Positions 18,801 through 26,521 of a stretch of DNA of 64,000 nucleotides are shown piece after piece. Position numbers and translations under genes: made by a program. The stretch's first letter is position 1. Every line of letters starts with the position of its first letter. The notes under the pieces are model-generated. The model searched no databases. It saw only the letters and a list, made by a program, of their open reading frames with translations, and was not told the DNA's origin. The stretch comes from Actinokineospora bangkokensis (GTDB lineage Bacteria; Actinomycetota; Actinomycetes; Mycobacteriales; Pseudonocardiaceae), in assembly GCF_001940455.1 (NCBI RefSeq), contig NZ_MKQR01000013.1, positions 142,101-206,100 on the forward strand, in the 5' to 3' direction.

Positions 18801-19331
18801 CGCCCACCCGACGTACAGCGCCGCCCGGCGCACGGCCTCCGGCGCCTGCCCCGGCGCGGCCGCCTCCACGAGGCGGTCCCACAGGTCGTCGCCCGCGCGC
18901 CCGGACACCGTGGCGCGCAAGGCGTCCGCCAGCGGCGACCCGTGCTCGCGCCCGCCCCCGCGCTCCCCGCCGCGCATCGCCATCGGCAGGTCGCACGGCA
19001 GCACCTCGACACCGTTGCGCGCCGCCCAGCGCACCGCCGCCAGCTCCGGGGAGAAGTCGGCGAACGGGTAGAACGCCACCCCGCCACCGTCGCGGTGGGC
19101 ACCGGAGAGCGCGACGGGCGCGGTGAGCGCCGGGTCGGCCAGGTGCGGCAGCCACCGACCCAGTTCCTCGGGCAGCTCCACGAGCAGCACCTCGGGGGCG
19201 GCGGCGTCGAGCAGGGCGGGCACCACCGCCGCCAGGGCGGGCGAGTGGTGCCGCACCCCGATCAGGTGCGGGGTGGTGTGGTGGACGAGGTCGTCCACCA
19301 CACCGGTGCCGGTCTCACGCGTCGAGGACAT
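15891..19331 (-). CDS. Fused DUF5682 and von Willebrand factor A (VWA) domain protein
   Basis: This 1146-residue protein joins two families that are usually separate genes. Residues 1-750 form a DUF5682-type region: LIGVRHHSPALA, VLLVELPEEL and VVGAFHAAALL resemble the GxRHHxP, hhhEGPxxh and H motifs of the family, which looks related to TraB/ChaN-like proteins. Residues about 940-1140 form a VWA domain with a complete metal site: DVSGS (DxSxS), the threonine in GGGTHIAGAL and the aspartate in VLVSDFEEGG. VWA partners of MoxR ATPases use this site to bind or activate targets. The start overlaps the MoxR gene by 17 bases. In E. coli the corresponding parts are, from memory, yehM and yehP. Confidence 0.82.
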   Translation of the reverse strand: MSSTRETGTGVVDDLVHHTTPHLIGVRHHSPALAAVVPALLDAAAPEVLLVELPEELGRWLPHLADPALTAPVALSGAHRDGGGVAFYPFADFSPELAAVRWAARNGVEVLPCDLPMAMRGGERGGGREHGSPLADALRATVSGRAGDDLWDRLVEAAAPGQAPEAVRRAALYVGWALRTDAAGPDGAGVDAHDLRREEWMRHAVAAVGGRRCAAVVGAFHAAALLRGPDAPREQVPAAQVVTSLVPYGFALLDERSGYPAGIRDPEWQQAVLGAGGDPAAVEAAAARVIVALSARLRALGHPAGPAEALEALRLAVDLARLRGIPAPGRSEVVEAVQTVLTHAEPLGRGRVVARAAQEVLVGHRTGVLAPGTPRSGLAPAVEDLLDDLRLPGPTSRERAQLRLDPLRSPLDQRREVALRRLDALGVPYGEDTGTTGIGGGDTLSTRWTVGWTPATAATLPVAGMWGTTLEAAARGRLLSRRSERATGAGHTPADVLADLHVAAACALPDVVGHLLDDAAVVLPSAATLPQLLTGLDLLDRLRAGHLPGTGADVLAAHPVLVEELEAAAVAQVDGLAGSTDPADARAIVELGLRHDSRGTGVRLAAALRALVEGGGPLVAGAAGAARVLLGLTPPAELGGRVASWVDSASTPERRDALRLGLTGVLAAASSLLEAPDALGPLLERVEALPDGDFLERLPALRGAFTTIGPAARARVLDVVEQRTGGKVDVAGAPDPVDLAGWLAAEQDALAVAAEHGLGAPRAWTAGGGGAAALPAAAGNPGGLPAGVRWRLVLGTRGDRPSGGARYAAALDELYGRERGEGAARGDLGADRSSPFPDVREWSDELRELFGDGVREEVLAAAVEGGRVEAALEIDPDSVRPSVELLRTVLSLAGGLSETALARLRPLVARLVRELTAQLATRVRPALSGLLLPTPTRRPGGRLDLPRTLRANLATARRGADGRVVVVPERPVFRTRGRAASDWRLVLVVDVSGSMEASTVWSALTAAVFAAVPSLSTHFLAFSTEVVDLSDHVGDPLSLLLEVRVGGGTHIAGALRHARSLVTVPERTMVVLVSDFEEGGPVAALTAQVRELVTAGVTVLGCASLDDTGAARYSAAVAGALVAAGMPVAALSPTELARWVGEKVRG

Positions 19332-20475
19332 CGCGCAGTTCCCACAGCCGCCGCCAGGCGCGGGCGCCGCCCTCGGCGCGCCTGCGCACCGCCCCGTCCC
19401 AGTACCCCAGCAGCCGGGCCGCGTCGGCGGGGTCGTCCTTGCGCACCACGCCGAGCAGGTGCCCGGGCAGCAGCGACAGCGGGTCGCGGTCGCCGGGGAA
19501 GTACGCGTCGGCCAGCCCGATCGCGGTCGCCACCGCGACCGCCTCGGCGGTGCTCATCACCGTGGAGGGTCGCTCGACCGCCCAGCCCTCCTCCGACACC
19601 CCGTTGCGCAGGTCGCGGAAGGCGGTCACCAGCGCCTCCAGCACCACGTCGTCGACGGCGAACGGGGCCTCGACCCGCTCCAGCGCCGCCGTGGCCTGCC
19701 TGCGCACCAGCTCGGTCTCGGCGGCCAGGTCACCGATCGGGCCGACCGCCTCGAAGTTGAACCGGCGCTTGAGCGCCGCGGACATCTCCGACACGCCCCG
19801 GTCGCGCAGGTTCGCGGTGGCGATGACGGTGAAGCCGGGGGCGGCGTGCACGGTGGCCTCCGGCGTCCCGGCCAGCTCCGGCACCGAGATCCGCCGGTCG
19901 GACAGGATCGACACCAGCGCGTCCTGCACCTCCGGCAGGCAGCGGGTGACCTCCTCGACCCGCACCACGGCACCGGTGCGCATGGCCTGGAGCACCGGCG
20001 AGGGCACCAGCGCGCGCGGGCTCGGCCCCTCGGCCAGCAGCAGCGCGTAGTTCCAGCCGTAGCGCAACTGGTCCTCGGTGGTGCCCGCGGTGCCCTGCAC
20101 GGTGAGCTGGCTGCTGCCGGACACCGCGGCGGCCAGCAGCTCCGACAGCATCGACTTCGCCGTGCCCGGCTCACCGACGAGCAGCAGCCCGCGCTCCCCG
20201 GCCAGGGTCACCACGGCCCGCTCGACCAGGGCGCGGTCACCGACGAACTTCGGGGTGATCGCCAACCGCGACGGGAGGTCCGCCGCGGCCGCACCCTCGG
20301 GCAGGGGCAGGGCGTCGCCGCCGCTGCCCATGACGAAGGTGACCACCGCGCGCGGGGTCAGCCGCCAGCCGGGCGGGCGGCGGCCGGGGTCGAAGGCGGC
20401 CAGGAAGGCCAGTTCCCGGGCGTGGGCGTCCTCGGCGGGGTCGACCTGCCGGGCGGGGGTGGCGGTGGCGGTCAC
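19315..20475 (-). CDS. MoxR-type AAA+ ATPase (YehL-like)
   Basis: This 386-residue ATPase has Walker A LLVGEPGTAKS, sensor 1 TVIATANLRDRG and the arginine-finger helix MSAALKRRFNFE. Walker B reads VVRVEEVTR, with glutamate where most MoxR proteins have aspartate. MoxR ATPases act as chaperone-like remodellers with VWA partners, here encoded by the next gene. The GTG start overlaps the stop of the 1618-residue protein gene by four bases, and the end overlaps the DUF5682-VWA gene by 17 bases, so the subunits are probably made in fixed proportion. Confidence 0.88.
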   Translation of the reverse strand: MTATATPARQVDPAEDAHARELAFLAAFDPGRRPPGWRLTPRAVVTFVMGSGGDALPLPEGAAAADLPSRLAITPKFVGDRALVERAVVTLAGERGLLLVGEPGTAKSMLSELLAAAVSGSSQLTVQGTAGTTEDQLRYGWNYALLLAEGPSPRALVPSPVLQAMRTGAVVRVEEVTRCLPEVQDALVSILSDRRISVPELAGTPEATVHAAPGFTVIATANLRDRGVSEMSAALKRRFNFEAVGPIGDLAAETELVRRQATAALERVEAPFAVDDVVLEALVTAFRDLRNGVSEEGWAVERPSTVMSTAEAVAVATAIGLADAYFPGDRDPLSLLPGHLLGVVRKDDPADAARLLGYWDGAVRRRAEGGARAWRRLWELRDVLDA

Positions 20476-23400
20476 CGGCGTCCTCCGGTCGTGAGCTCCT
20501 CGTAGGCGGGGGCGTCGCCGTCGAGCACCCGCTGCCAGGCGCGGGTGAACAGCTCGGCGACGGTGCCGAGCGGGGCGATGACCCCGTCAGGGGTGTCGGT
20601 GAAGCCGAACAGCGGCGCCTTCCACCGCTCCAGCGGCAGGTGCGGGGCGCCCAGCGCCAGCCACCCGCCGGGCAGGAACAGCGACCGGCCCGCGCGGGCG
20701 CGCTTGGCCGAGAGCACCAGGTCGGTGGCCGCCAGCGCCGCCCGCGCCGCGCGCAGGCGGGCGGGCTTCCACCCGGTCCACCGCGCGGTGTTGGCGTCGG
20801 TGGGGTCGGCCAGGGCCAGCAGTTGCAGGTAGAGCACGGCCGCGTCGTCGTCGAGGCCGCAGCGCTGGGCGACCTCGGTGACCAGGTGCGGCACGGACAC
20901 CGACGGGTCCTGGTGGAACGCGGTCGGGTCCCCGTCCGGCGCCGGGGCCGCCGCGCAGGCCCGGGTGAGCCCGTCGGAGCGGATCAGCTCCAGCGCCCGC
21001 ACGACCTCCCGGTCGTAGGTGACCTCCATCAGCGCGGTCAGCAGCGGCAGGTCCGCCTCGCCCACGAGCCCGGGGTGCACCACGACCCGGCAGTAGACGT
21101 CGCTGTAGCCGATGACGTGCAACCACGGCCGCACCCGCAGCACGTCCCCGGCGGCGGGCGCGTCGATCCCGAGGACGCCGCACACCTCCGCGGCGCCGTT
21201 CCAGTGCCCGAGGTCGATCCCGAACTCCGGCGACGCGGTGCGGGCGCGCAGCAGCTCCAGCGCCTCCGGCAACCGCTCGCGCAGCGGCGACCCGGCGGGC
21301 AACCGCTGGGCCAGCCACAGCAGCACCCGGGGCAGGTCGAGGAACTCCCGGTGGCCGAACCCCTCCTGGTCGCGGACCTTCAGCTCGCCGCCGTCGAGGT
21401 GGGCGCGGGAGTCGCGGGTCAGCCACGGTGTCGCGGCCGGGTTGGCGATGCCCGCCAGGTACTGCCCGGAGCGGTCGGTGGCCAGCAGCTTCGCGCCGTC
21501 GACCAGCACGTCCTCGGGCACCGGGACGCGGCGGCCGTGCCGGGCCACCCACACCTCGGCCACCGCGGCCAGGTCCACCCCCGTCGTCCACAGCGCGGCC
21601 GGGTCGGTCGGCACGGCCGCGGCGAGCAGCGCGCGCCGGTCGTCGCCGCCCATCGCCTTGAACAGCTGCCGGGCGGCCTTGGCCGCGCCGCTGGACAGCC
21701 CGATCACCTTGCGCTCGGCCGCGGTGAGGTAGTTCGCGCCCCAGCTGTCCACCTCGGGCATGCCCGCCAGCAGCACGGCGGCGTCGGCGGTGCCCAGGCC
21801 GGTGGCCTCCGCCAGCTCCGCGGGGGCGCCGGGCACCCACGGCACCGGGCCGTGCTCGGCCAGCGCGGCGAGGAAGCGGTGCACGCCGGCGGCGTCCAGG
21901 CGCTCGCCGGGTTCGGCGGAGTCCACCAGCACCCACCCCTCGGGCAGCCGGAACTCGCCAGGGGTCACCGCGTACTGCACGCCGTGCAGGGCGTAGTGGT
22001 CACGCCGCCAGTGCTGCTCGAACACGGCCACGAACCCGCCGGGCACCGGGAAGACCCGGTCGATGTCCGCGCCCGACCGGTCCGGGGCGGTCACCGCGAC
22101 GGTGCGCCAGTGCGCGGAGGTGTCCAGCAGCCCGCTGTCGGCCACGGCCCGGAGCACGGCGACGAGGGCGTCGCGCTCGTCGTCCGGGGTGAGCGGCGAC
22201 GCGGCCCGGTACGCCACGGCGCCGAAGCGGCCCAGGAACCGGAACCAGTCGCGCACCCCCGACTCCGGCAGGCGCGTGGCGCGCTGCGGGTCCTGCGTCG
22301 CCGCGACCAGGGCAGCGGTCACCTCCGGCAGCGTTGTCCGGGCGCCCGCTCGGGAGTTGTGCGAGCGGTAGCCGCCGAACCAGCCCAGCGCGACCTCGAC
22401 GGCGCCCTCGGTGACGACCGGGCCCGCGTCGAGCAGGGTGGCGGCGTCGACGGACCGGGCGGCCGCCGCGATCGGCCCGAACGCGGCGTAGCCCGCGACC
22501 AGCCGCTGCGCCCGGCGGACCACCTCGACGACACCGGCGACGAGCGCGGAGTGGGTGAGCCCCGGCAGCGCGGCGGTGACCGCGGCGGCCAGCACCCCCG
22601 GCTCGCCGCGCACCAGCGACTCGTGCTCGGCGCGGTGCCCGCGGTTGGCCTCCTCCGCCGGTTCCGCGGCCGCCGCGGCGAGCAGGGCGCGCACGGCGTC
22701 GTCAGACACCGCGCGCAGGGCGGCGGACCCGGCCTCGTCGCGCGGGCGCAGCACGTGCCACCAGGCCAGCGGTGGCACGAGCGGGGTGCCCGCGGCGAAC
22801 TCCGGGTGCGCGTCGCCCGCGCTGATGGTGCCGTGCCGGGTGCCCTCCGCGTCGAGCAGGTTGAGGCCCCGGTAGCGCCGGGTCAGCACCAGCCGCGCGT
22901 CACCGGGCAGGGCGAGCACCCCGATGGGCTCGTCGCTGCCCTTGGGCAGCCGCGCCCGCCTGCCGTCGACGCCCTCGCCCAACCAGGACTCGTCCGGCTC
23001 CACCCGCACCCGCCAGCCGTGCAGGCCGTCGGCGGCGCCGAGCGGGCTCGCGGCCGTCGCCGGGGTGGCCGGGTGCAGGTAGCAGCCGGAGTGGTCCAAG
23101 CGGGCGCCGTCGGCGGCGAAGTCCTCCAGGAACCGCGGCAAGCTGGCCCGACCCCGCTCACCGGTGGCCGGGTCGACCTCCACCCACCGCCACTGCTCGC
23201 CGGTGTAGGCGCGGGTCCACAGGGTCGTGCCGTCGCTGTGCGCCTCCCCGCCGCTGGTGAACGCGGTGTCGCCCGGGTGCACCGCGCGCCCGCCCGACCA
23301 CCGCGCGCCGCCCGGCAGCGCGAGGGAGGGCTCATCGATGTCGCGGTGGTACCCGTACCCGGACGTGCTCGTGGTGAAGACGTCCTCCGGGGCGTTGCTC

Positions 23401-25328
23401 CAGTAGGCGCGCTCGCCCTCGCGGCCGGGCCAGCGCACCAGCAGAACGCCGTCGTACCAGTGGGCGCTGGGCGAGAAGCCCCACCCCCTGCGGTCGTCGG
23501 CGGGGATGCGGGCGGTGTGCTCGGCGAGCACGCCGTCCGGCCCGACCACGACGAACTGCTCACCGCGGCGCAGCACGACCGCGGGCCAGCCCTCGCCGCA
23601 GAAGGACACGTCCTCGTCCCTCGGCCCCGCGCCCGCGCGCAACCGGGCCACCGCCTCGTCGAGCGCGGGCCAGCCCAGCTCGTCGACCAGGCCGGTGCGC
23701 AGCGTGGCGCGCAGCGCGCCCGCCACGTCGGTGGCGGCGATGGTGGCCGCCGCCTCGGGGGCGTCGACGAAGGACTCCGCGTTGCGCACCACCGACAGCT
23801 CGTCGAGCTGGGTGTCCAGCACCGGCAGCCCGGTGCTGGTGACCGAGGCCGCCCGCGCGGTGATCCAGTGGCGCAGCGCGGTGCGCAGCCCCGGCACGGA
23901 CATCGCCGCCCGCACCGCCTCCGGGCCCATGCCCGCGTCCCCGGCGGTGCCGTTGGCGTAGGAGATGAAGCCCGCCGCCAGGCCGCCGACCACGTCCGGG
24001 GTGGCGGCCAGCGCCACCAGGTCGCGCCGACCCGGTTCCTCGTCGGCCAGCCAGGCGCGGATGTCGAGGTTGAGCCGCTGCCCGCTGTCGCGGCGCACGG
24101 GCACGCCCAGCGCCAGCAGCAGGTCCAGCAGGTCGACCTCGCTCTGCCGCCACCCGCGCAGCACCCGCACCTCGCGGCCGTCGGCGGCCAGCCGCGGGCC
24201 CATCCACTCGACCAGGGTGAGCAGCCGCTCAGACCGGGCCACCGCGCGCCAGCCGTTGGCCCGCGACTCCACCACCTGCGACAGCCACTCGGCGGGCAGG
24301 ACGGTGTCGCCCTCGCGCGGCACCGGCGCGGTGAGGGCGTCGGTGGCGCCGCACTCCTCAAGGATCCCCAGCCACGTCTCGACCGCCGCGGCCGAGTCCG
24401 GGACGAAGGTGAGCAGGTGCGCCCGGACCTGCTCGTCCGCGGTGGCCAGGCGCACCAGGGACGCCCGGTAGGCCTTCCAGAACGCCGCGCCCGCGCGGTT
24501 GACCGCGGTGCTGTCGAGGATCGCGCGCAGCAGCCGCTCGTCCTCGGCGCCCAGGTCGAGCCCCGCGGCCTTGGCCAGCCTGCGCAGGTCCTCCGGCATG
24601 CCGGTGTAGGGGGCCAGCCCGCCGCGGGTGCGCTCGACGCACAGGGTGCGGAACAGCTCGTGGGCGGCGACCGGGTCGTGCTTGCGCGCCAACCCCTTCG
24701 CGTGCGCGGACAGCGCCTTGGCCGTCAGCGCGCCCGCGAAGGCGAACTCCAGGAACACCTCGCGGGTGCGGTCCGGGTCGACCCGCAGGTCGTGCACCTC
24801 CTCGGCCTCGCGGGCCTTGCCGAACATCGTCGCGGCGAAGGTGGTGTTGCCGTGGTCGAGGAACGCGCGCCCGGCCTGCTCGTAGAAGGTCGGCAGGAAG
24901 TGCGGCGCCGAGCGGCCCAGCATCTCGCCGAGGGCGGTGAACCCGTCCTTGGCCGCGCCCGCGCGGGAGCGGGCCGTCCTGGCCAGCCGCTCGACCTCCT
25001 TGACCAGGGCGAGCGCGTGGTGGGCGTTGGCCGGGTCGTGGATCAGCGCCCAGGCCGGGAAGCCCAGCGCGCTGCGCCGCCCGGTGCCGACCGGCTCGGC
25101 GCTCTCCGGCGCGGCGAACCCCAGGTACTCGCAGGTGAGGTCCTCCGCGGCGCCGAGCACCTCGGGCACCAGCCGCACCACGACGCGGTCGTCGAGGGCC
25201 GGGTGGCGGTAGCGGCGGGCGGTGATGGTGTCGCGGTCGTCGGCCGCGGCAGCCGCCCCCGGCAGCACCGCGCCCGCGGCGATGAGGGCCGCGGAGTCGT
25301 CCTGGTGGTCGCGCGTCGTCCTGCTCAC
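20472..25328 (-). CDS. Very large protein of unknown function in the MoxR/VWA cluster
   Basis: I do not recognise a named domain in this 1618-residue protein. The first third is helical and repetitive in feel (HEAT or TPR-like, e.g. FLEFAFAGALTAKALSAHAK). The middle, about residues 650-950, is strand-rich with many W, G and Y turns (GWGFSPSAHWYDGVLLVRWP, then DIDEPSLALPGGARWSGG), suggestive of a beta-propeller. The last third is helical again and ends close to the MoxR start. I saw no signal peptide or membrane segment, so it is probably cytoplasmic. The GTG start overlaps the DUF4132 gene stop by four bases; 87 further upstream codons are open but antisense-like. It may be the scaffold or substrate handler of the complex. 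Confidence 0.8.
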   Translation of the reverse strand: MSRTTRDHQDDSAALIAAGAVLPGAAAAADDRDTITARRYRHPALDDRVVVRLVPEVLGAAEDLTCEYLGFAAPESAEPVGTGRRSALGFPAWALIHDPANAHHALALVKEVERLARTARSRAGAAKDGFTALGEMLGRSAPHFLPTFYEQAGRAFLDHGNTTFAATMFGKAREAEEVHDLRVDPDRTREVFLEFAFAGALTAKALSAHAKGLARKHDPVAAHELFRTLCVERTRGGLAPYTGMPEDLRRLAKAAGLDLGAEDERLLRAILDSTAVNRAGAAFWKAYRASLVRLATADEQVRAHLLTFVPDSAAAVETWLGILEECGATDALTAPVPREGDTVLPAEWLSQVVESRANGWRAVARSERLLTLVEWMGPRLAADGREVRVLRGWRQSEVDLLDLLLALGVPVRRDSGQRLNLDIRAWLADEEPGRRDLVALAATPDVVGGLAAGFISYANGTAGDAGMGPEAVRAAMSVPGLRTALRHWITARAASVTSTGLPVLDTQLDELSVVRNAESFVDAPEAAATIAATDVAGALRATLRTGLVDELGWPALDEAVARLRAGAGPRDEDVSFCGEGWPAVVLRRGEQFVVVGPDGVLAEHTARIPADDRRGWGFSPSAHWYDGVLLVRWPGREGERAYWSNAPEDVFTTSTSGYGYHRDIDEPSLALPGGARWSGGRAVHPGDTAFTSGGEAHSDGTTLWTRAYTGEQWRWVEVDPATGERGRASLPRFLEDFAADGARLDHSGCYLHPATPATAASPLGAADGLHGWRVRVEPDESWLGEGVDGRRARLPKGSDEPIGVLALPGDARLVLTRRYRGLNLLDAEGTRHGTISAGDAHPEFAAGTPLVPPLAWWHVLRPRDEAGSAALRAVSDDAVRALLAAAAAEPAEEANRGHRAEHESLVRGEPGVLAAAVTAALPGLTHSALVAGVVEVVRRAQRLVAGYAAFGPIAAAARSVDAATLLDAGPVVTEGAVEVALGWFGGYRSHNSRAGARTTLPEVTAALVAATQDPQRATRLPESGVRDWFRFLGRFGAVAYRAASPLTPDDERDALVAVLRAVADSGLLDTSAHWRTVAVTAPDRSGADIDRVFPVPGGFVAVFEQHWRRDHYALHGVQYAVTPGEFRLPEGWVLVDSAEPGERLDAAGVHRFLAALAEHGPVPWVPGAPAELAEATGLGTADAAVLLAGMPEVDSWGANYLTAAERKVIGLSSGAAKAARQLFKAMGGDDRRALLAAAVPTDPAALWTTGVDLAAVAEVWVARHGRRVPVPEDVLVDGAKLLATDRSGQYLAGIANPAATPWLTRDSRAHLDGGELKVRDQEGFGHREFLDLPRVLLWLAQRLPAGSPLRERLPEALELLRARTASPEFGIDLGHWNGAAEVCGVLGIDAPAAGDVLRVRPWLHVIGYSDVYCRVVVHPGLVGEADLPLLTALMEVTYDREVVRALELIRSDGLTRACAAAPAPDGDPTAFHQDPSVSVPHLVTEVAQRCGLDDDAAVLYLQLLALADPTDANTARWTGWKPARLRAARAALAATDLVLSAKRARAGRSLFLPGGWLALGAPHLPLERWKAPLFGFTDTPDGVIAPLGTVAELFTRAWQRVLDGDAPAYEELTTGGRR

Positions 25329-26179
25329 TGCTCCGCCGCCTTGTCCTCGATCTCCCGGCCGTCGTGCACCGCGGCCGCCATGCGCATGCCCTCCGACCAC
25401 GCCACCGGGCCCACCTCGGCCAGGGGCAGCGCGGTGCCGTCGGTGAGCGACCAGCGCAGGTCGCCGGTCCAGGTCTCCGCCTCCGGGTAGTCCCCGCCCA
25501 ACCAGAAGCGCGCCTCGACCTCGCGCCCGCCCTCGAACGCGGTGTGCACCGCGTCGCCCCCGCGCACCGGGTAGCCCAGGCTGCGGCACCGGCTGAGCGC
25601 GTGGGTCAGCTGGGCGAACTTGCCGCCCGCGAAGTCCTTGACCGCGCTGGTGCCCGCCGGGAACGAGGCGGGCTTGGCGAACGTGCGCCGGAACAGCTGC
25701 TGCACCCGCTGCTCCACGCCCAGCTCGGCGCCGAACTCGCGCAGCTCGTCGAGGTCGTCGAGCAGGACCGGGTGCGGGATCGTCACCACGTCCGCCGTCA
25801 ACCGCGCGGTGTCGCCGTCGAGGGTGACCACGCCGACGCCCCGGTCCTCGTCGGCCGCGCGCAGGAACCCGACCTCACCGCCCGCGGTGACGACGAGGTC
25901 GCGCAGCGCGCCCGACCACGCCGGGTCCGGCCACACCCGCACGAGCAGCGCGGTGGGCACCGGCAGCGAGCGCACCATCCAACCGTCCACGGCGGACAGG
26001 CACTCGGCGTCGTGGCGGTCGAGCCACTCCGCCAACTGGCGCAACCGCACCACCTGCGGGTCGTCCTTGAGCGACGCGGGGACCGAGGAGAGCTGCTTGC
26101 CCTTGCCGTTGCGGCACTGGACCTTCCGGTTCTCCCCGAGCCGCACCTGGTACCCGGTCCCGGCGTCGAGCCAGCCCAC
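25325..26179 (-). CDS. DUF4132-like protein, first gene of the MoxR/VWA cluster
   Basis: In this 284-residue protein the run VVTIPHPVLLDDLDELREFG, then VEQRVQQLFRRTF and LSRCRSLGYPVRGG match my memory of the DUF4132 domain of MolR/YehI-type proteins, as does the early GKGKQLSSVPASLKDDP. The N-terminal WGR domain that E. coli YehI carries is absent. The GTG start at 26179 is supported by a strong ribosome site, AGGAGGAA at 26182-26189. The downstream gene is coupled by GTGA. A tandem repeat fills the leader just upstream. Confidence 0.7.
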   Translation of the reverse strand: MGWLDAGTGYQVRLGENRKVQCRNGKGKQLSSVPASLKDDPQVVRLRQLAEWLDRHDAECLSAVDGWMVRSLPVPTALLVRVWPDPAWSGALRDLVVTAGGEVGFLRAADEDRGVGVVTLDGDTARLTADVVTIPHPVLLDDLDELREFGAELGVEQRVQQLFRRTFAKPASFPAGTSAVKDFAGGKFAQLTHALSRCRSLGYPVRGGDAVHTAFEGGREVEARFWLGGDYPEAETWTGDLRWSLTDGTALPLAEVGPVAWSEGMRMAAAVHDGREIEDKAAEQ

Positions 26180-26188
26180 GGTTCCTCC

Positions 26189-26233
26189 TGCGGGTGTTGG
26201 TGTTGCGGGTGTTGGTGTTGCGGGGTTGGTGGT
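26189..26233. repeat. Three tandem 15-bp units in the leader of the MoxR/VWA cluster
   Basis: TGCGGGTGTTGGTGT occurs twice without change (26189-26203, 26204-26218), followed by a diverged third copy (TGCGGGGTTGGTGGT, 26219-26233). The array ends at the first base of the ribosome binding site of the DUF4132 gene. Such arrays can change copy number and so alter leader length or structure. Confidence 0.7.
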
Positions 26234-26521
26234 GCGGACACTAGCGGCGCCCACCGACAGTTCCGGAACCGGTCGGTCGATCTTGCTCGGCACAAGCTCG
26301 GCCGACCCCGCGCACGGCCGGGCGGTCGCGGCCTGCGATCCCGGCCGGGTCGAGGTGGTGGTCCCAGGCGACCACTGCGGACACCGCGTGCGGGTTGGCC
26401 ACCTTGTCCAACAACGACAACCGCGGGGCGCGCGGCTTCGGCGCGGCAGGCGCTCGCGCGAGCACCCCTCCCCTCGCCACCGCTCAGGGTGGACAGCAGC
26501 CCTGGGGACCGACGGCCGCGG
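26234..26521. other. Non-coding stretch upstream of the MoxR/VWA cluster
   Basis: With the repeat leader, this makes a 342-base gap between the DUF4132 start and the LysR stop. It should contain the promoter of the five-gene cluster (minus strand). I found no convincing -35/-10 pair by eye. A minus-strand frame at 26241-26480 reads partly like coding sequence (DKVANPHAVSAVVAWDHH) but has no ribosome site and no family I know. Confidence 0.5.

Noticed and set aside
15132..19760. 1542-codon plus-strand open frame opposite the DUF5682-VWA gene
   Set aside because: Shadow frame; the minus-strand frame carries an intact VWA metal site and family motifs.
20640..25490. 1616-codon plus-strand open frame opposite the large protein
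   Set aside because: Its composition (R, G, H, Q, V runs) is that of the reverse complement of a high-GC gene; the minus-strand frame has normal protein texture and coupled starts.
14045..26179. Assignment of the cluster as a named antiphage system
   Set aside because: MoxR and VWA proteins occur in several proposed conflict systems, but there is no nuclease, TIR or other effector in this operon, so naming it as defence would go beyond the evidence.
26241..26480. Minus-strand frame in the spacer upstream of the MoxR/VWA operon
   Set aside because: Part of it looks coding, but it has no ribosome site, no family resemblance and an unlikely tail; more likely part of the promoter region.
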